Origin: Rusavskia elegans
Taxonomy: Eukaryota > Ascomycota > Lecanoromycetes > Teloschistales > Teloschistaceae
NCBI GenBank assembly: GCA_011316305.1
Contig: SAUG01000075.1
Location: 186,001 to 250,000, forward strand
DNA length: 64,000 bases
Direction: 5' to 3'
The position numbers were made by a program, and so were the translations under genes. The notes beneath the pieces are model-generated. The model worked only from the letters and a program-made list of their open reading frames with translations. It was not told the DNA's origin and made no database searches. Shown one piece after another: positions 21,351 to 33,030 of this stretch; within the stretch, counting starts at the first letter, position 1; each line of letters starts with the position of its first letter.

Positions 21351-24300
21351 TCATAACTCGCCGTCGTTCCGTCGTCCCTCTGCCGCTGCTGCTCGCAAAT
21401 GCCGGCCAATCTCTCGCTCTACCGTCGGTGACAGATTCTGAATTTGGCCAGGGCGATGTCGGAACAAACAGTGCCATAAATCGCCCTGGTCTACCACTTC
21501 ACCACCGCTGCGACCAGTGCTCAGCAAATTGCCCAGGGCTGCTCCTTCTAGCTCCAGTGTATCCGCTGCTTCGATCTGGCTCTCCATTATGCACTTGCTC
21601 GTTATCCCAATATGTTTCATTCGACGTTCCACGGAGATATCGTACACCGACTGTTCCACCGTGCCTTCCACGACATACACCCATACTGTCGTTGCTTGAT
21701 GTTGGCCGATTCGATGCACTCGAGCTATCGCCTGGAGTTCGATCGCTGTGTTGATAAGAGGCTCACACAAGAACACGTGGGTTGCGTTGACCAGGGTGAG
21801 CCCGGACGAGCTGCCTCTGGCGTGCATTAACAAGCATTCGATCTGTACGCCTATCAATGACCGCGACCAAACTTCCTTCAGACTGTTATGAGACACTTAC
21901 TCCTGCATCGTCTTTGAATTGTCGCACTCCATTCTTGGCATCGATATTCGTATAACCAATTTTGTAGCTGGCGAATGCCGTTCCAAGGATGGACAGGAAA
22001 TCCCGGAACTGAGAAAAGACGATGGATTTGGAGCCAGGATCATGCTCCCTCAGCCAGATGAGATGCCTGGCGATACTATCGACCTTGGTCCCAAATGATC
22101 GCTTGACATCCATGTCAATGTTCCTGATCTCATTCAACGTAGAAGCGCTGATGTCAGTGTAGATACTTTGACTGCTCCTGCCACTGGCAGTCCCCTCGAC
22201 CTGATCTGTTACCTGCGTTTCCTCTTGAACCGTTAACTCTAGAGGCTTGTATGTAATCTGATAGAGATCGTTTTGGTTTAGACGCTTCTTGCACGTCGGA
22301 CATGTCGCGTGATGTTTTCGCCAAAGAGCCAAGCATTCAGCACAATAGGAATGCCCACACGAAGTCAGGACACCTACTTCGAAGCCCTGCTGGCATATTA
22401 TGCAATACCGATTGACCTCCTTACGTCCGTTCTCTGTTCGTAGATGGTCCAGATACCGTGCCGTCGATTTTAGATTCGCAATTTTGGCGTGCAGTTTCCT
22501 TTCCGCTGTGGCTGCTTCAGCCAACGCTACCGCCAATGCCTGATCATCCAGCTCTTCTTCGTAAGGAGCGACGGTATCCGAGATTTGCTGGAGCTGGCGG
22601 TAGTATTCCAATCGAGCGTTCATTATATCCGTGAACAGCTCAACCTCCCGCTCAAGCGCCGTAGCTACCTTGGTATAGTGCGATGACAGCGACTGAATGG
22701 CGTTCAAGGAGCTGTTGACGATACCAAGCTCCGCTCCCGCCCGCACGTTCCCTCTTTCCAGCTGCCCACGTAAGGTATGGCGGAGTTCGCGTAGATCTGT
22801 GATTACGCTCCTGAGGGAACCAGTACCAGCAGAAGGCCTCAATCCCTGACGAACGCAGAGCAATTCTTTCAAGAGGTCTGGTGAATGTCCCTCCCTCTGG
22901 ATGGCTCGTCGGTTAGCAACTTTCATCTCATGATCGATGAGAAGGTTGTTTTGACCAGTGATGATGTCGTGGTAATCAGCGACGACGGCACGTAGTACGT
23001 CCACATAAGAGTACACTGTATCTTGCTGTTGTGTACTCATCTCGTATTCATCACCTTGCAGATCTGTGTCCTCTTCGTCTACCAGAGGCACTAAGAGAAG
23101 CTTGCTCGCCTTTGCTCTCCACTCATCGATCTGATGAGCCTGCTTGGCGACAATTCTTGTCACTCTTTCGAATTTTTGTAGTACATTCCGGCTCTCAATG
23201 CCGCCATGGTTCATCTGCGCTCTAGAATCAGGGATGGTGGCGAATGAATGCTTTTGACACTTTTCGCGCAGCACGTCCATCAATGAATCGGCTCTATCGC
23301 GAGCTTCCAGCAGAATCTCTTTACGAACGAGCTTCGCCTTTTCGTAATACTCCTCTTCGTATCTCCCAAGTTCGTCAAAGTCCGATGATCCCGGCGTTGT
23401 CTCATTCTCGTTAGTCTTGATCTGAAAGTACCCGGTGGCCACAAAGAAAAGTGACATGTGTTCTAACTCCAGCGCTGAGCGGAGCCGTTGACGAAGAGCA
23501 CCAGAGGAACTGTTTGTATCATTACCGTGTCCAGCAGTTTCTCTGGCCGCGCTGCCCTTGACCAGGCCAGCTGCATTATAATCAGCCTTCAGACGTGCCC
23601 TCGCCTCAAGGGCGAGGGACTGAGACTCTCTGAGGGTCTCCAGCCAAATATTCAGGGCCTCTCTGCTTCGCTTAGCGTGCTCAAGTCTGGTGTAAATCTT
23701 CCAAGTCAGCACGTACTCACTGAGTCTACCGGTAAAATTCTGACACATATCTTTGAGATACAGACTTTCAGGAAGAACTGCAGACTGCAAGGCCAAGGAG
23801 TGCTTACAGTTGGCCTCTACGGGCCTGGGATGCCAAGACAGCCCTTTCCTCCGTACGCAAAGCAACAAGATTTTGTTCGGTCATGACCTCTAGTACTTCG
23901 TCGACTGTCCTCAGGGGGTTACTTCCCTTCCCTAATGCTTTTCGATTTCGAACACCGACTTCAGCATGCAAACACTATCTTCAATTAGCCCTATCATCGC
24001 AAATATACATTCATTATCTCCTGACAGTTTGCCTCAACCTGAGAAGCCAATGTCTCATCTTCTCCACGGTGAATGCATCATCAGGATCCCATATCTCCGA
24101 GATCGGGGCTCCCTCACTGTCAAGACCGCAATCGTCGCACATCTGGTTATATAAAGTGAGGTAGTTCTGCTTCTCGATCTGCGTGAATGGGACCGTAATG
24201 ACAACGCGACGTTGAGGTGGCAGTTGGACGTCGTCTTTGATCTGTTCTTTGGTATGGCGCAAAGCCAATGTTCCAAATATATGCCTGAATATATCTTGTC

Positions 24301-25955
24301 GCTCTGTGATTAGACGTTCCCAGAGTGGCGAAGACCAGCAATAAGGTGGAAATCGCAGGAATACCAGCAAGCCACGTAGATCTTGTGAGCTTTTTCTGAC
24401 AGGGGTCCCAGAGACACACCAAGCGTTGTTTCTTGAGATAAGTTGTGCGACCTTCGCGGCGTTGCTCACCCCACTCTCTATCATCTGAGCTTCATCAAGG
24501 ACCACTCGCCACCATTTTCTCTGCATCAAGGGAGAGAGCGTTCTTTCGTATTTCTTTCGATTGCGAAATTGCCGTTCTGGCACATGGCCCGAATGGTGGA
24601 TCTCACGAGCCAAGACATTGTAAGTCGTCATGACGATATCATGGGTGTCAAAAATGGAGTCGTAGTCTACAACATCCAGATTGTTCGCACAGAGACCTTC
24701 GTAGATTGTGACTTTGAGGTCTGGCGCAAGTGTCTGAAGCTCGCTCTTCCATTGCCCTAGTATTGACGGCGGGGTGATGATGAGCGTCGCACCGCACGCG
24801 CGTAGTGAGGCTGTTGCGGATTTCTGGCCCAAAGGCACTCTTGGTTGTTTGTTCAGACAGATTATACCAATAATTTCAACGGTTTTCCCGAGACCCATCT
24901 CTTCTGCAAGTATGCCGCCCTTGATCTCAGACGCGCCCCGTACAAGACTCTCGCTGTCCGTCATGATACCTAGGAAAGGACTGATAAAGCATCGTTTCCC
25001 ATCAGCATCGACAGTTTCGACAAATCCGTGGGGCAGCTGAGGAGAAGTCGAATGATCTAGGTCAATCCCACCTCTTTCGCGGTAAAGAAGCCACTGGATA
25101 GCCCTTTGCTGAAAGGGATAAAGCTGACACTTAAGCTGATCGATGCGCGGAAAAGACGACAGCGTCGCCTTCTTGTCCGGTACAAACACGCTTTCATAGA
25201 AGTCGCGAGGTGACCAGCATTGCTCCACATGAGGCGTACAATCTATACCACAGTCTTCAAGGACTAGTCGTCTGTCAAAGATCGACGCTTGGAGTAATTC
25301 TCCGTTGTTGGGCAACATAATTCTCGCGCATAGCAAGAAGCTTGCGTCTGGGCTGGCACTGCAGTCGGGTTCTCTCGATAGAGTACAAAATGCCCGGCAG
25401 GCTGTTTTCTTCTGAGAGATTTTTGGGATATCGACGATCCGTTGCAGGACTTCGAGGGATCGAGGAGGACAGTCTACTGGTAAGGTCGCATCAAGCAGTG
25501 TCTCACCATCTTCTGTGGTGAGTTGACATAGGATGCTGCCGCTATGTTTCTTCACGTTTTCTAGTCTGATGGGTCGGCAGAGATTGTTTCCAGACGTTCG
25601 CGATTGGCGTACGTTACTCGGAGAAGAAAATATCTAACAAAGCTCAGCGTCTTGTATTCCACTTGCCTTTAATCCATACCATACCAGGCGAATGTCGACT
25701 CTTGAGAAACACAGGTATCTATCCGGAAATATGCTAAGCTCAAAACCGCCTGAACCTCTTCCAAGCTTTCGGCGTTTCTTCGGACGCTCATGACTGCCCG
25801 GTTCAAGAAAGGATTGGGATGGTGATTCGTTGAACTGAAGTAAGCCAGAGGGAATAATAGCTGCTGAAGGTTCAGCAACAGACGCCCCTGTCAAGGTCCA
25901 GTCACGAGATATACTCACAGTCTGAATGCCAAGTGACTTGAGAATAGTGCATCAT
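21351..25955 (-). CDS. IRC20: SNF2-family helicase with embedded RING (SHPRH/IRC20-type E3)
   Basis: Large nuclear SNF2 ATPase and ubiquitin ligase linked to DNA damage tolerance (human SHPRH, yeast Irc20). Supported exons: 25685 to about 25887, 24026-25633, 23808-23974, 21901-23686 and 21351-21842. ATPase motifs seen are LYPFQQRAIQWLLYRERGG, GGILAEEMGLGKTVE (Walker A), VVLDEAQM (DEAQ box) and NAWCVSGTPVRKS. The join at 24026/23974 gives LRLRQTCLHAEVG; the next gives RRGQLLEHAKRSREALNIW. The RING is YCIICQQGFEVGVLTSCGHSYC followed by CPTCKKR, inserted before the helicase C domain. That domain carries KSIVFSQFRDFL, LTLVNATHVFLCEPLIN and ARVHRIGQ. The 5' end is unresolved: the simplest first exon (25919-25955) implies a 31-nt intron, which is implausibly short. 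Confidence 0.88.
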
Positions 25956-26339
25956 CGGAGGGGACCTGAGTGAGCAGCTGTGTGATCAACTAGGAGAACA
26001 GCTGCCAGCCGCTGCATTGTTGAGCAACGACTGAGGCTCGTTCGCAGTGGAAGGGTGAATGACGTGAAGTGCTCCCTGGCAGCGAGGCAGCGCAGAGAGA
26101 CGAGGCGAGACGAGAGAGGTTGTAGATAATCGATAGCTAGCCGCGGCACGGCAATTTGGCCCCCGATTCACCGATCGAGTCGATATTTCAGCGCTGCTCC
26201 GTCCCCTCGGCCATACTTTAGGTACACGTACGTGATCAAATCTCGCCAGTTCGCTCTCACGATGGTTTACCGATGTTTCCAACAGTTAGGACTCGGACAC
26301 CGTCTCGCCATGATATTGTATATTGATCCTGCAAGTGGG
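25956..26339. other. Intergenic
   Basis: About 380 bp between the SNF2-RING gene start and the dehydrogenase stop codon. It may hide the true first exon of the SNF2-RING gene. Purine-rich around 26070-26115. Nothing else is seen. Confidence 0.45.
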
Positions 26340-27391
26340 CTAAGTCTCGTTAGTCCCGTAATCTTCGACATAGTCCTTCAAGGTTTGTTCTAGAGTTCCG
26401 TCTTCTGTGAACCCCAGCTGCTTTGCCTTCAGGGTATCATACATCGCCGGCCAACTCTCGACAATCTTCTCGGTCAGGGCATCTCGTTTCTCCTCCACCA
26501 AGTCGAGCGTCTCTTGTCCGCCGATAGCTTTCAAAGCCTCCAACATCTCATGGATTGATACAGTTACACCAGGCAGATTGACGACACGCGATCCACCTTG
26601 GTATGCCTCTGTCGGTATATCGCGGGCGTGTAACAGATTTTTGATAATGGTTCGTGGCGAACAGATCCAAAGCGAAAGATCCTTGGAGACAGGTAAGATG
26701 CTTTTCTGGCCATTGAGTGGTTCTCGAAAGATGCCCGAGGCAAACGATGATGCAGCGCCCGTGGGCTTGCCTGGTCTGACGAGGACCTAAGGGTCGTCGA
26801 GTTAGTAGTGCCAAGTTGCGGATGGACTGGAAGGCCAGCGCTCACCGTGGGCAGTCGCAAGATCCGTCCGTCTAAGCAGCCACGACGAGAATAATCATTC
26901 AATAAGGTCTCACTTATCAGCTTCTGTGCCCCGTAGGAGGAGCCAGGACATGGGGCGTTCGCTTCGGTCAAGGGAAAGTCTGGACTCGGCGGGGGCCCAT
27001 AGACTGCTGTAGTGGAGGTAAAGATTACCCTTACGCCCGGATTGACGGTACGCAGAGTGTCGAAAACCGTCCGTGTAGCATCCATGTTCACTCTGATGCC
27101 TAATTCGAGGTTCGCCTCGGCGGCGCCAGACATGATGCCGTGGAGTAGAAAGACATGGGTAAGATCCTTGGTCAGGAGTGAGTCGCACAATTCTTGAGAG
27201 GTCAGATCACCTTGTATACAACGGATAGTAGGTTGCGCCGATTGTGGAGCGGCTGGTTTGACAACATCGGTGAGGGTCAAGGAAGTTGCCTTGCCTTCAG
27301 CAGCAAGAGCTGTGGCCAACGCCTGCCCTATGAAGCCCCCGGCTCCGGTGATTAGAATGTTCATCTCTGACATTTCTCTTCCATCGAACAT
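26340..27391 (-). CDS. NAD(P)-dependent epimerase/dehydrogenase, DenD-like extended SDR
   Basis: Extended short-chain dehydrogenase. Exons 26846-27391 and 26340-26786 give 330 aa from the first ATG; internal ATGs at 27373 and 27364 are also plausible starts because the Rossmann motif MNILITGAGGFIGQALA follows at once. GxxGxxG is intact. STTAVYGPPPSPDFPLTE and SSYGAQKLISETLL hold the catalytic Tyr-x3-Lys. The C-terminal half reads VLVRPGKPTGAASSFASGIF, REPLNGQKSILPV and then WICSPRTIIKNLLHA. That block is typical of D-erythronate dehydrogenase (DenD) and related sugar-acid dehydrogenases, so a sugar-acid or nucleotide-sugar substrate is inferred. The adjacent mevalonate kinase gene gives no functional hint. 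Confidence 0.82.
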
Positions 27392-28182
27392 GAATTGAAC
27401 AGGGAATATGAGGGATCAATTTGGGGCTCCAGGGCATACTGCTCCTAAGTTCCTTCGTACCCCACCCCTTCATCATCAAGCGGAACGGACCCCGCTTGGG
27501 AAGGTCGGTTCCTGCAGTAGACCATGTGCTAAAGCGAGGATCTGAACGGAAACATGGGAACGGGATGGATTTTAGAAAAGTGCCTACACATGTGGATCCA
27601 TGACCGCTGAGACAATGTGTCCTGACCGGAATCGCCTCAGTAAGCGGCTGCTTTGTCTTGTCTGTTTGACTTGGACCTGTGGGACTTTGATTGGAGACAA
27701 TTGAAATGGTACAGAGACAAAAGGACATCAGTAGAAGCTAATGCTCTTGCAGGTGGCGAAATTCACGTTCTAATCCTTCCATCGCACAATTTGGACCTTC
27801 CATTAAGCTGATGATACTGTCAACTATACCGGGTTGACGATGCGCAGCGTCCGGCATTAAATTCAGTGCGGAAAAAGGACTATTTTAGCGATGGACTTCT
27901 TCAAGCAAGTCCGTGAAATGGCTTTCGCCACGCTCCGTCCGTCGTTGTTGCCGCAGCTTAAAGCAGCTGTAATGGCTGGGTCACGCCGATACTTTGCTCA
28001 CTGGACATGATGGTCCTGGCACTGGTTAATCGGTAACCTGAGTTGAAATTTTCCAGGAATTGTCTGGGGGCGCTGAGGTAAGACGTTCCGACGGTGGTTG
28101 TTCGCAATTCTAAACGCTACAGGGAGGGCCTGGCGAATCCGCATCTTTCCGAAACCATGATGAGGCAAACGGGCCTTCTTAC
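27392..28182. other. Intergenic, 790 bp
   Basis: Promoter of the DenD-like gene and 3' region of ERG12. Frames are short and unconserved. No repeat or RNA gene is seen. Confidence 0.45.
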
Positions 28183-29670
28183 CTACACATTGGTGGGCTC
28201 CTGCGTCCCTTCGTTGTTGACATGTGGCCCGACGTTACTCCAGAACTTCCAGCCCTCTCTTTTGTCAGACGCGCCAATGCCGACGCCGACAAGCCTCTCA
28301 ACGCCCTCTATACCCTTGGCATTCAAGAAATTTTCTTGGTCAATCTCATCGCCGCCTTCATCTTCGGACCCGCTATGCAGGACTGCTGGCCAGAGAACAC
28401 CCACGCCATCACCGCCGAGAGTGGTCTGGTACTTTTCGAATCCTTCGTTGTCGAATTGGCGTTGAAGACTCTGTAAGCTTGAGGGAGAAGCGTTCGAGTT
28501 TAACAATGCAATAGCACATCCACCGCCGCCAGCACCTGTAAGCTTGGTCCAGCCGAGATCTAGTGATTCGATTAGCTCACGGATCCGTTCTAGCTTCGGA
28601 TGAGATACACCAAGAGCCGCAAGAAGGCCATGGTTTATCTTCATCAGGTCACCAAGCATCTGCACCGAGCCGGAATTTTTCGAGTCAAAGGCCGACGACG
28701 ACACCAGGTCGTACGCAGACTCCGTGATTTTGTCGATTGCTTCGAGGATTGGCTCGACAATGGCCGGGTGGGTTTTCCTCAAGGCGGCGACCTTGGCCAC
28801 TTCCGTTGCGGTTGACCTAGACTGTCGAGTATTGACCAGTAGCAGAGGTAATTCGGGGAAATTCCGTACATGCGTCACGGTCGGTGCTGATTTGTAGTCA
28901 CCCCGCTTGAAGACAACAGCCTTTCCGCAGGTCGCAACAGTGTTGTCGACACCACTCGGGTTACCGTGTATGCACATTTCGCCAACAAAGGCCCATCGGT
29001 TGATACGCTCAATCTGCAGTTCCGCCTCGGTAGGAGGCTGGTCAGGATGAGGACCTGACAAGGTGCGAAGCTGGAGGAGGATCGCTGAGCTGAGGCACAC
29101 ACTAATGCTTGCACTGCTACCCAGACCGGCGCCAATCGGTATGGTGGACCGTATGGTGTATATGCAGCCCGAAAAACTCTTAGACCCAAGCGATAGGAGG
29201 AGATATAAAAATGCTGATGCGGCATTCTGATGTATTTTCTTGTCCGCCGGAGACGCCTTTGGTGAAACGACAGAAAGATGGGGTTGCATGGCTTCCACGA
29301 GTTCCGGATCGAGCTTGTTCACAAGATCATAGTAGTGCTTCTTCTTTGATGGATGAGAGAAGGCAGACCAAGGCAGATGATCAATCTTCCAGCTGTGCTC
29401 CATGCCAATGTCTGGGAATCTCAGGGTGATGGTCCGTTGTGACTTGGTGAGCGCGGTCACCAGTAGGTAGGAGCGAAGGGATATAGCAGCAGCCATGGCT
29501 GCCTTCCCATAGACGACTGCATGCTCGCCGTAGACGATGACTTTGCCAGGGGCTGAAGTCATGAACGCTGGCATCATGGGAGATGATGGTTTCCGCTGGG
29601 TCACAGGTCTTTGAGCAAGCCCTGGCCGACTCGAACTGTTGTCCATGCCGTCGACTTTCAACGATTCCAT
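28183..29670 (-). CDS. ERG12: Mevalonate kinase
   Basis: GHMP kinase that phosphorylates mevalonate, an early step of isoprenoid and sterol synthesis. Single exon, 495 aa from the first in-frame ATG (29670); the frame is open a little further upstream without an ATG, so an extra 5' exon is possible. Motif 1 is SAPGKVIVYGEHAVVYGKAA. The ATP-binding GHMP motif is PIGAGLGSSASISVCL. GNPSGVDNTVATCGKAVVF follows, and motif 3 is WTKLTGAGGGGCAIALL. It is longer than yeast Erg12 (443 aa): an N-terminal Ser/Pro-rich extension of about 35 residues, and an acidic insert (SGSEDEGGDEIDQENFLN) near the C-terminus. It is head-to-head with STE24. Confidence 0.95.
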   Translation of the reverse strand: MESLKVDGMDNSSSRPGLAQRPVTQRKPSSPMMPAFMTSAPGKVIVYGEHAVVYGKAAMAAAISLRSYLLVTALTKSQRTITLRFPDIGMEHSWKIDHLPWSAFSHPSKKKHYYDLVNKLDPELVEAMQPHLSVVSPKASPADKKIHQNAASAFLYLLLSLGSKSFSGCIYTIRSTIPIGAGLGSSASISVCLSSAILLQLRTLSGPHPDQPPTEAELQIERINRWAFVGEMCIHGNPSGVDNTVATCGKAVVFKRGDYKSAPTVTHVRNFPELPLLLVNTRQSRSTATEVAKVAALRKTHPAIVEPILEAIDKITESAYDLVSSSAFDSKNSGSVQMLGDLMKINHGLLAALGVSHPKLERIRELIESLDLGWTKLTGAGGGGCAIALLNSNASPSSLQSLQRQFDNEGFEKYQTTLGGDGVGVLWPAVLHSGSEDEGGDEIDQENFLNAKGIEGVERLVGVGIGASDKREGWKFWSNVGPHVNNEGTQEPTNV

Positions 29671-30241
29671 CTCTTCCTCCTCGGCGTCGTCGTCTGAGAC
29701 AATCCAGCCGTCGACCAAGTTTGGGGCGGAATGTTTGTTCTACGACTCGAAAAGCGTTCGGAGCTACGAATCCCCACTCGGGGTAGGTGAGTGCAGAGGT
29801 AAACCACCTACGCGCCAATCAACATGCTGACCTGGCATCGCGGCGGCGAGAGGTAAAGATGACAGCTGAAGCTGGACGGGTCAGCCATCTCGACATGAGA
29901 GTCGCAATGCCCATGTACTTGTTCGCTGAAGCTCGGGGCTCTAATTTTGGCTACGACCCGCGGGTGACTGAACCTGAGCGATGCATGGCATGGTAACTCG
30001 AAATTTCATCAAATTCAAGGACCAAGGATGGAGTAAGCGTGGACCCTGATGCACAACCGAGGAACGCTAGAGAATTTAACGTGAGGCCGTGTGAGCCGCG
30101 CATAAGCGCCTAGAGTAAAGACAGATCTCTGGATCTTCGGATTGTCTGGATCTCTGAAAGTGAACACGTTGATTACTTCTTCAGCATTGCGAAATCAGTG
30201 TGAAAAGTCTCTATCCCCATTTCTCTTGGACAACAGCATCT
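29671..30241. promoter_or_regulatory. Divergent promoter region, ERG12 / STE24
   Basis: 571 bp between the start codons of mevalonate kinase and the CAAX protease. I did not find an unambiguous sterol regulatory element by eye. An acidic frame upstream of ERG12 may be untranslated leader or a missing exon. Confidence 0.5.
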
Positions 30242-31776
30242 ATGGATATACTCCGCGTAAGATCCTGACACACGTACGCTTTGGAAGTAAGCAGCTGATT
30301 TCAATAGCGCCTCGGCAAATATCTCGATCGACCTGGCTTCCCATGGAAGAAGCTGATCATTGGGTTCCAGATCACTCAATACCTGTTCGAAGGCTTCTTG
30401 TCACTCCGGCAATATAAGATTCTCCAACAACCAAAACCGCCCAAGACGTTGGAAGGAGAAATCAAGCAAGAAACGTTCGACAAAAGCCAAGTGAGCCAAT
30501 GGTCGGTTGCGCCTTGTCGCTTAGCATGCTAACCTCTCTTCCAAGGCCTATGGTCGAGCAAAAGCACAATTCGGGTTTGTGTCAGGTTTGTACAGCCAAG
30601 TGCAGAATTTTGCTACCATCTACTGCGATGTACTTCCACGGTTATGGGACTTGACCGGAATCTGGCTGTTCCGTTACTCACCCCAAGGCTTCACCGGAGA
30701 GATTGTGCATACAATCATTTTCTTCTTCACATATAATCTCATCACCACTACGATCAATCTACCCGTGTCCTACTACAGCACCTTCGTTCTGGAGGAAAAG
30801 TTTGGCTTCAACAAATCGACCGTCAAGCTCTGGGTGACCGACCTGCTGAAAGGGCAGGCCTTGGGTGTTGCCCTTGGAGTTCCCTTGCTAAGCGCCTTCC
30901 TAGCCATCATCCAGAAGACCGGTAATGGCTTTTTCTACTACCTCTTCCTGTTTGGCATCGCTGTCCAGCTCTTTGCTATCACCATCTATCCCATCGCCAT
31001 TCTACCGCTATTCAACAAGCTTTCACCACTGGAAGAAGGTGCCTTGAAGACTGGAGTCGAAGGGCTAGCGAAGAGGTTGGACTTTCCACTGAACAATCTA
31101 TTCGTCATCGACGGCAGCAAGAGAAGTGCTCACAGCAATGCGTACTTTTACGGGTTGCCCTGGAAGAAACATATCGTGATCTACGATACACTGATCGAGA
31201 AGAGTGAAACTGAGGAAGTGGTCGCTGTGTTGAGCCATGAACTCGGCCACTGGAGTCTGAGTCACACAACAAAATTGTTTGGCATCGCTCAATTCCACAT
31301 GTTCTATATCTTTGCTCTGTTCTCGGTCTTCATCAACAACCGTTCGTTGTATCAGTCGTTCGGCTTCCACAAGGAATTCCCCATCATCATCGGCTTCATC
31401 CTCTTCTCCGAGGCATTAGCACCAATGGACACGGTCGTCAAGTTGTTGATGAACATACTCAGTAGAAAATTCGAGTTCGAGGCCGGTAAGCACATGCGCT
31501 TCATCTCCGTCAGGCCGTTGTTTCGCTAAAAACCTGTTAGATGAGTTTGCCGTCAGACTTGGCTACTCTACAGAGTTGGCGAAGTCCTTGATCAAGCTTC
31601 AAATCCAAAACCTAAGCACCATGGATGCCGACTGGATGTACGCTAGCTACCATTTCTCGCATCCCATACTGCCGGAGCGATTAGGAGCTCTCGGATGGTC
31701 GAGCAGGGAGAAGAAGGCCGATCCAACGATCATAGACGACACCAAGTCCAGCGTGGCGACTGGAAGAGAGCTGTAG
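30242..31776 (+). CDS. STE24: CAAX prenyl protease 1 (STE24)
   Basis: Integral ER/inner nuclear membrane zinc metalloprotease that removes the -AAX tripeptide from farnesylated proteins such as a-factor-type pheromones. Exons 30242-30256, 30308-30490, 30546-31485 and 31541-31776 give 457 aa (yeast 453). The first exon is 15 nt; with exon 2 it gives MDILRRLGKYLDRPGFPWKK, the standard fungal start. Exon 2 carries LRQYKILQQPKPPKTLEGE, and exon 3 carries DLLKGQALGVALGVPLL. The zinc site is VLSHELGHWSLSHTTK (HExxH near residue 297), and the downstream Glu is in SRKFEFEADEFA, restored only by splicing. Multiple transmembrane helices are visible. The C-terminus lacks a clear KKxx signal. Confidence 0.95.
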
Positions 31777-32195
31777 TATAGTTGAAAGATGATTTCTCTC
31801 GGCCGTGTTCGTCACTCATAGCAATTCCAGCAAATTCCATCAATGTTCATAGGATGTCCCCGTCCTTGGGATCAAAAATAGGGAGAAAAAGAAGTTTGCA
31901 GAACTTCTCCATTTGTTGATCCCCACCGATTCCCGAATGCTTTGACCGTGACATTGGCGAGGGAGCTTGAAATGGCCGACAAAGACAAGTGCCCGAGCTG
32001 ATACGACGGCAACATTTGTCCCAATAAGGCAGCAGCTGAACCTGGAGGAATACCGATACCGGACTCGTGAGTCGACGATGATTCAGATGGTCCATTACCA
32101 TCCAACTTCCTCAGGGTTTCTGTGCAAGCGATAGAGCTGGCCAGACATGTCGCCGAGATCGAGCGTGTTCTCTGATCCGGACCATCGCAGGATAG
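31777..32195. other. Convergent intergenic
   Basis: 3' regions of STE24 and the RPA14-like gene, about 420 bp. Nothing recognised. Confidence 0.45.
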
Positions 32196-32825
32196 TCACC
32201 CCTGTTTCTCAGCCTTTGCGTCTTTCTGCCTCTGGGCTTCAGCTGTTTTCTTTCTCTGATCGCGCTTCTCCTTCTTCTTACGCTTCCTCTCGTCTTTGTC
32301 CAGGGTGCTAGCCCCTCCGGCGTTTTCGACTGCTGGGATCTCCCGACCTTCACTGCCTGGCCGCCTATTGAGGGCAGAACGTTCGAGTGCGTTGCTTCTT
32401 GGTCCCACTTCCCCTTGCTCAACGGCCTGTTCCCTCTCATATTCCGCTTTGTCTTGCCAACCTTGTGCAATACCCTGGTCAGCCTCGCCCTTGCCCTCTT
32501 CGGTTGCTGTGCCAGTATCGGGAACTTGATCGCTCATGAGGGCCGGCAGTCCCTCGCCGCCGAAGTCTTTGAAGGTGAGATCTGCAGCCAAATGCTCGCC
32601 GCGCAATCCGGCCTCAACGCGCTTAAGATTGTGCAAGACCAGTCCTGTAGAGCCAGAAGACGCAACGACGGGACCGTTTTCTGTAAGGAGTGCGTTTGGG
32701 TGAAGAGATGCGTCAGTTGTCGTAGCTTCGAGGAATTCAGAGAGGAGCTGCTGCGCATGAGAGGGTGATATGCGCCGAGAGTCCTGAAGGAGTATGGGAG
32801 GGTAAGCATTGAAGGCTGTCATCAT
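32196..32825 (-). CDS. Conserved fungal protein, possible RNA polymerase I subunit RPA14
   Basis: Single exon, 209 aa. The N-terminal half has NAYPPILLQDSRRISPSHAQ, QQLLSEFLEATTTDASLHP and GLVLHNLKRVEAGLRGEHL. The arrangement of an N-terminal His/Pro strand, a helix and an 'LKRVEAGLRG' helix recalls yeast Rpa14, which has a similar LKRIQRDFKG segment, so a Pol I A14 role is inferred but weak. The C-terminal half is charged and ends in a Lys/Arg/Glu/Gln-rich helix (KRKKKEKRDQRKKTAEAQRQ), likely nuclear. Two Met codons open the frame; either may be used. The gene shares a 205-bp divergent region with bL34m, fitting co-expressed ribosome-related genes. Confidence 0.6.
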   Translation of the reverse strand: MMTAFNAYPPILLQDSRRISPSHAQQLLSEFLEATTTDASLHPNALLTENGPVVASSGSTGLVLHNLKRVEAGLRGEHLAADLTFKDFGGEGLPALMSDQVPDTGTATEEGKGEADQGIAQGWQDKAEYEREQAVEQGEVGPRSNALERSALNRRPGSEGREIPAVENAGGASTLDKDERKRKKKEKRDQRKKTAEAQRQKDAKAEKQG

Positions 32826-32961
32826 GAGGGGATGCCCATTATTGAATCTCGAACATGTACTGATCGCGGACCATCTTGGGCTCGTTCAGACCCATGCGCT
32901 TACTTCAGGTTTATTTAAACGCGACAAGCGCGGGCAAATGCCGAGTTTGAACATTGAAGGA

Positions 32962-32979
32962 CCCCCCCCCCCCCCCCCC
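32962..32979. repeat. Homopolymer C tract (18 C)
   Basis: Eighteen consecutive C residues between the starts of the RPA14-like gene and bL34m. Such tracts are prone to length error in sequencing and can form G-quadruplex on the minus strand. Confidence 0.9.
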
Positions 32980-33030
32980 TGGCTCATCCGATCCAACCTT
33001 GAACCAGATAATCCGATAAGCCAATCTCCC

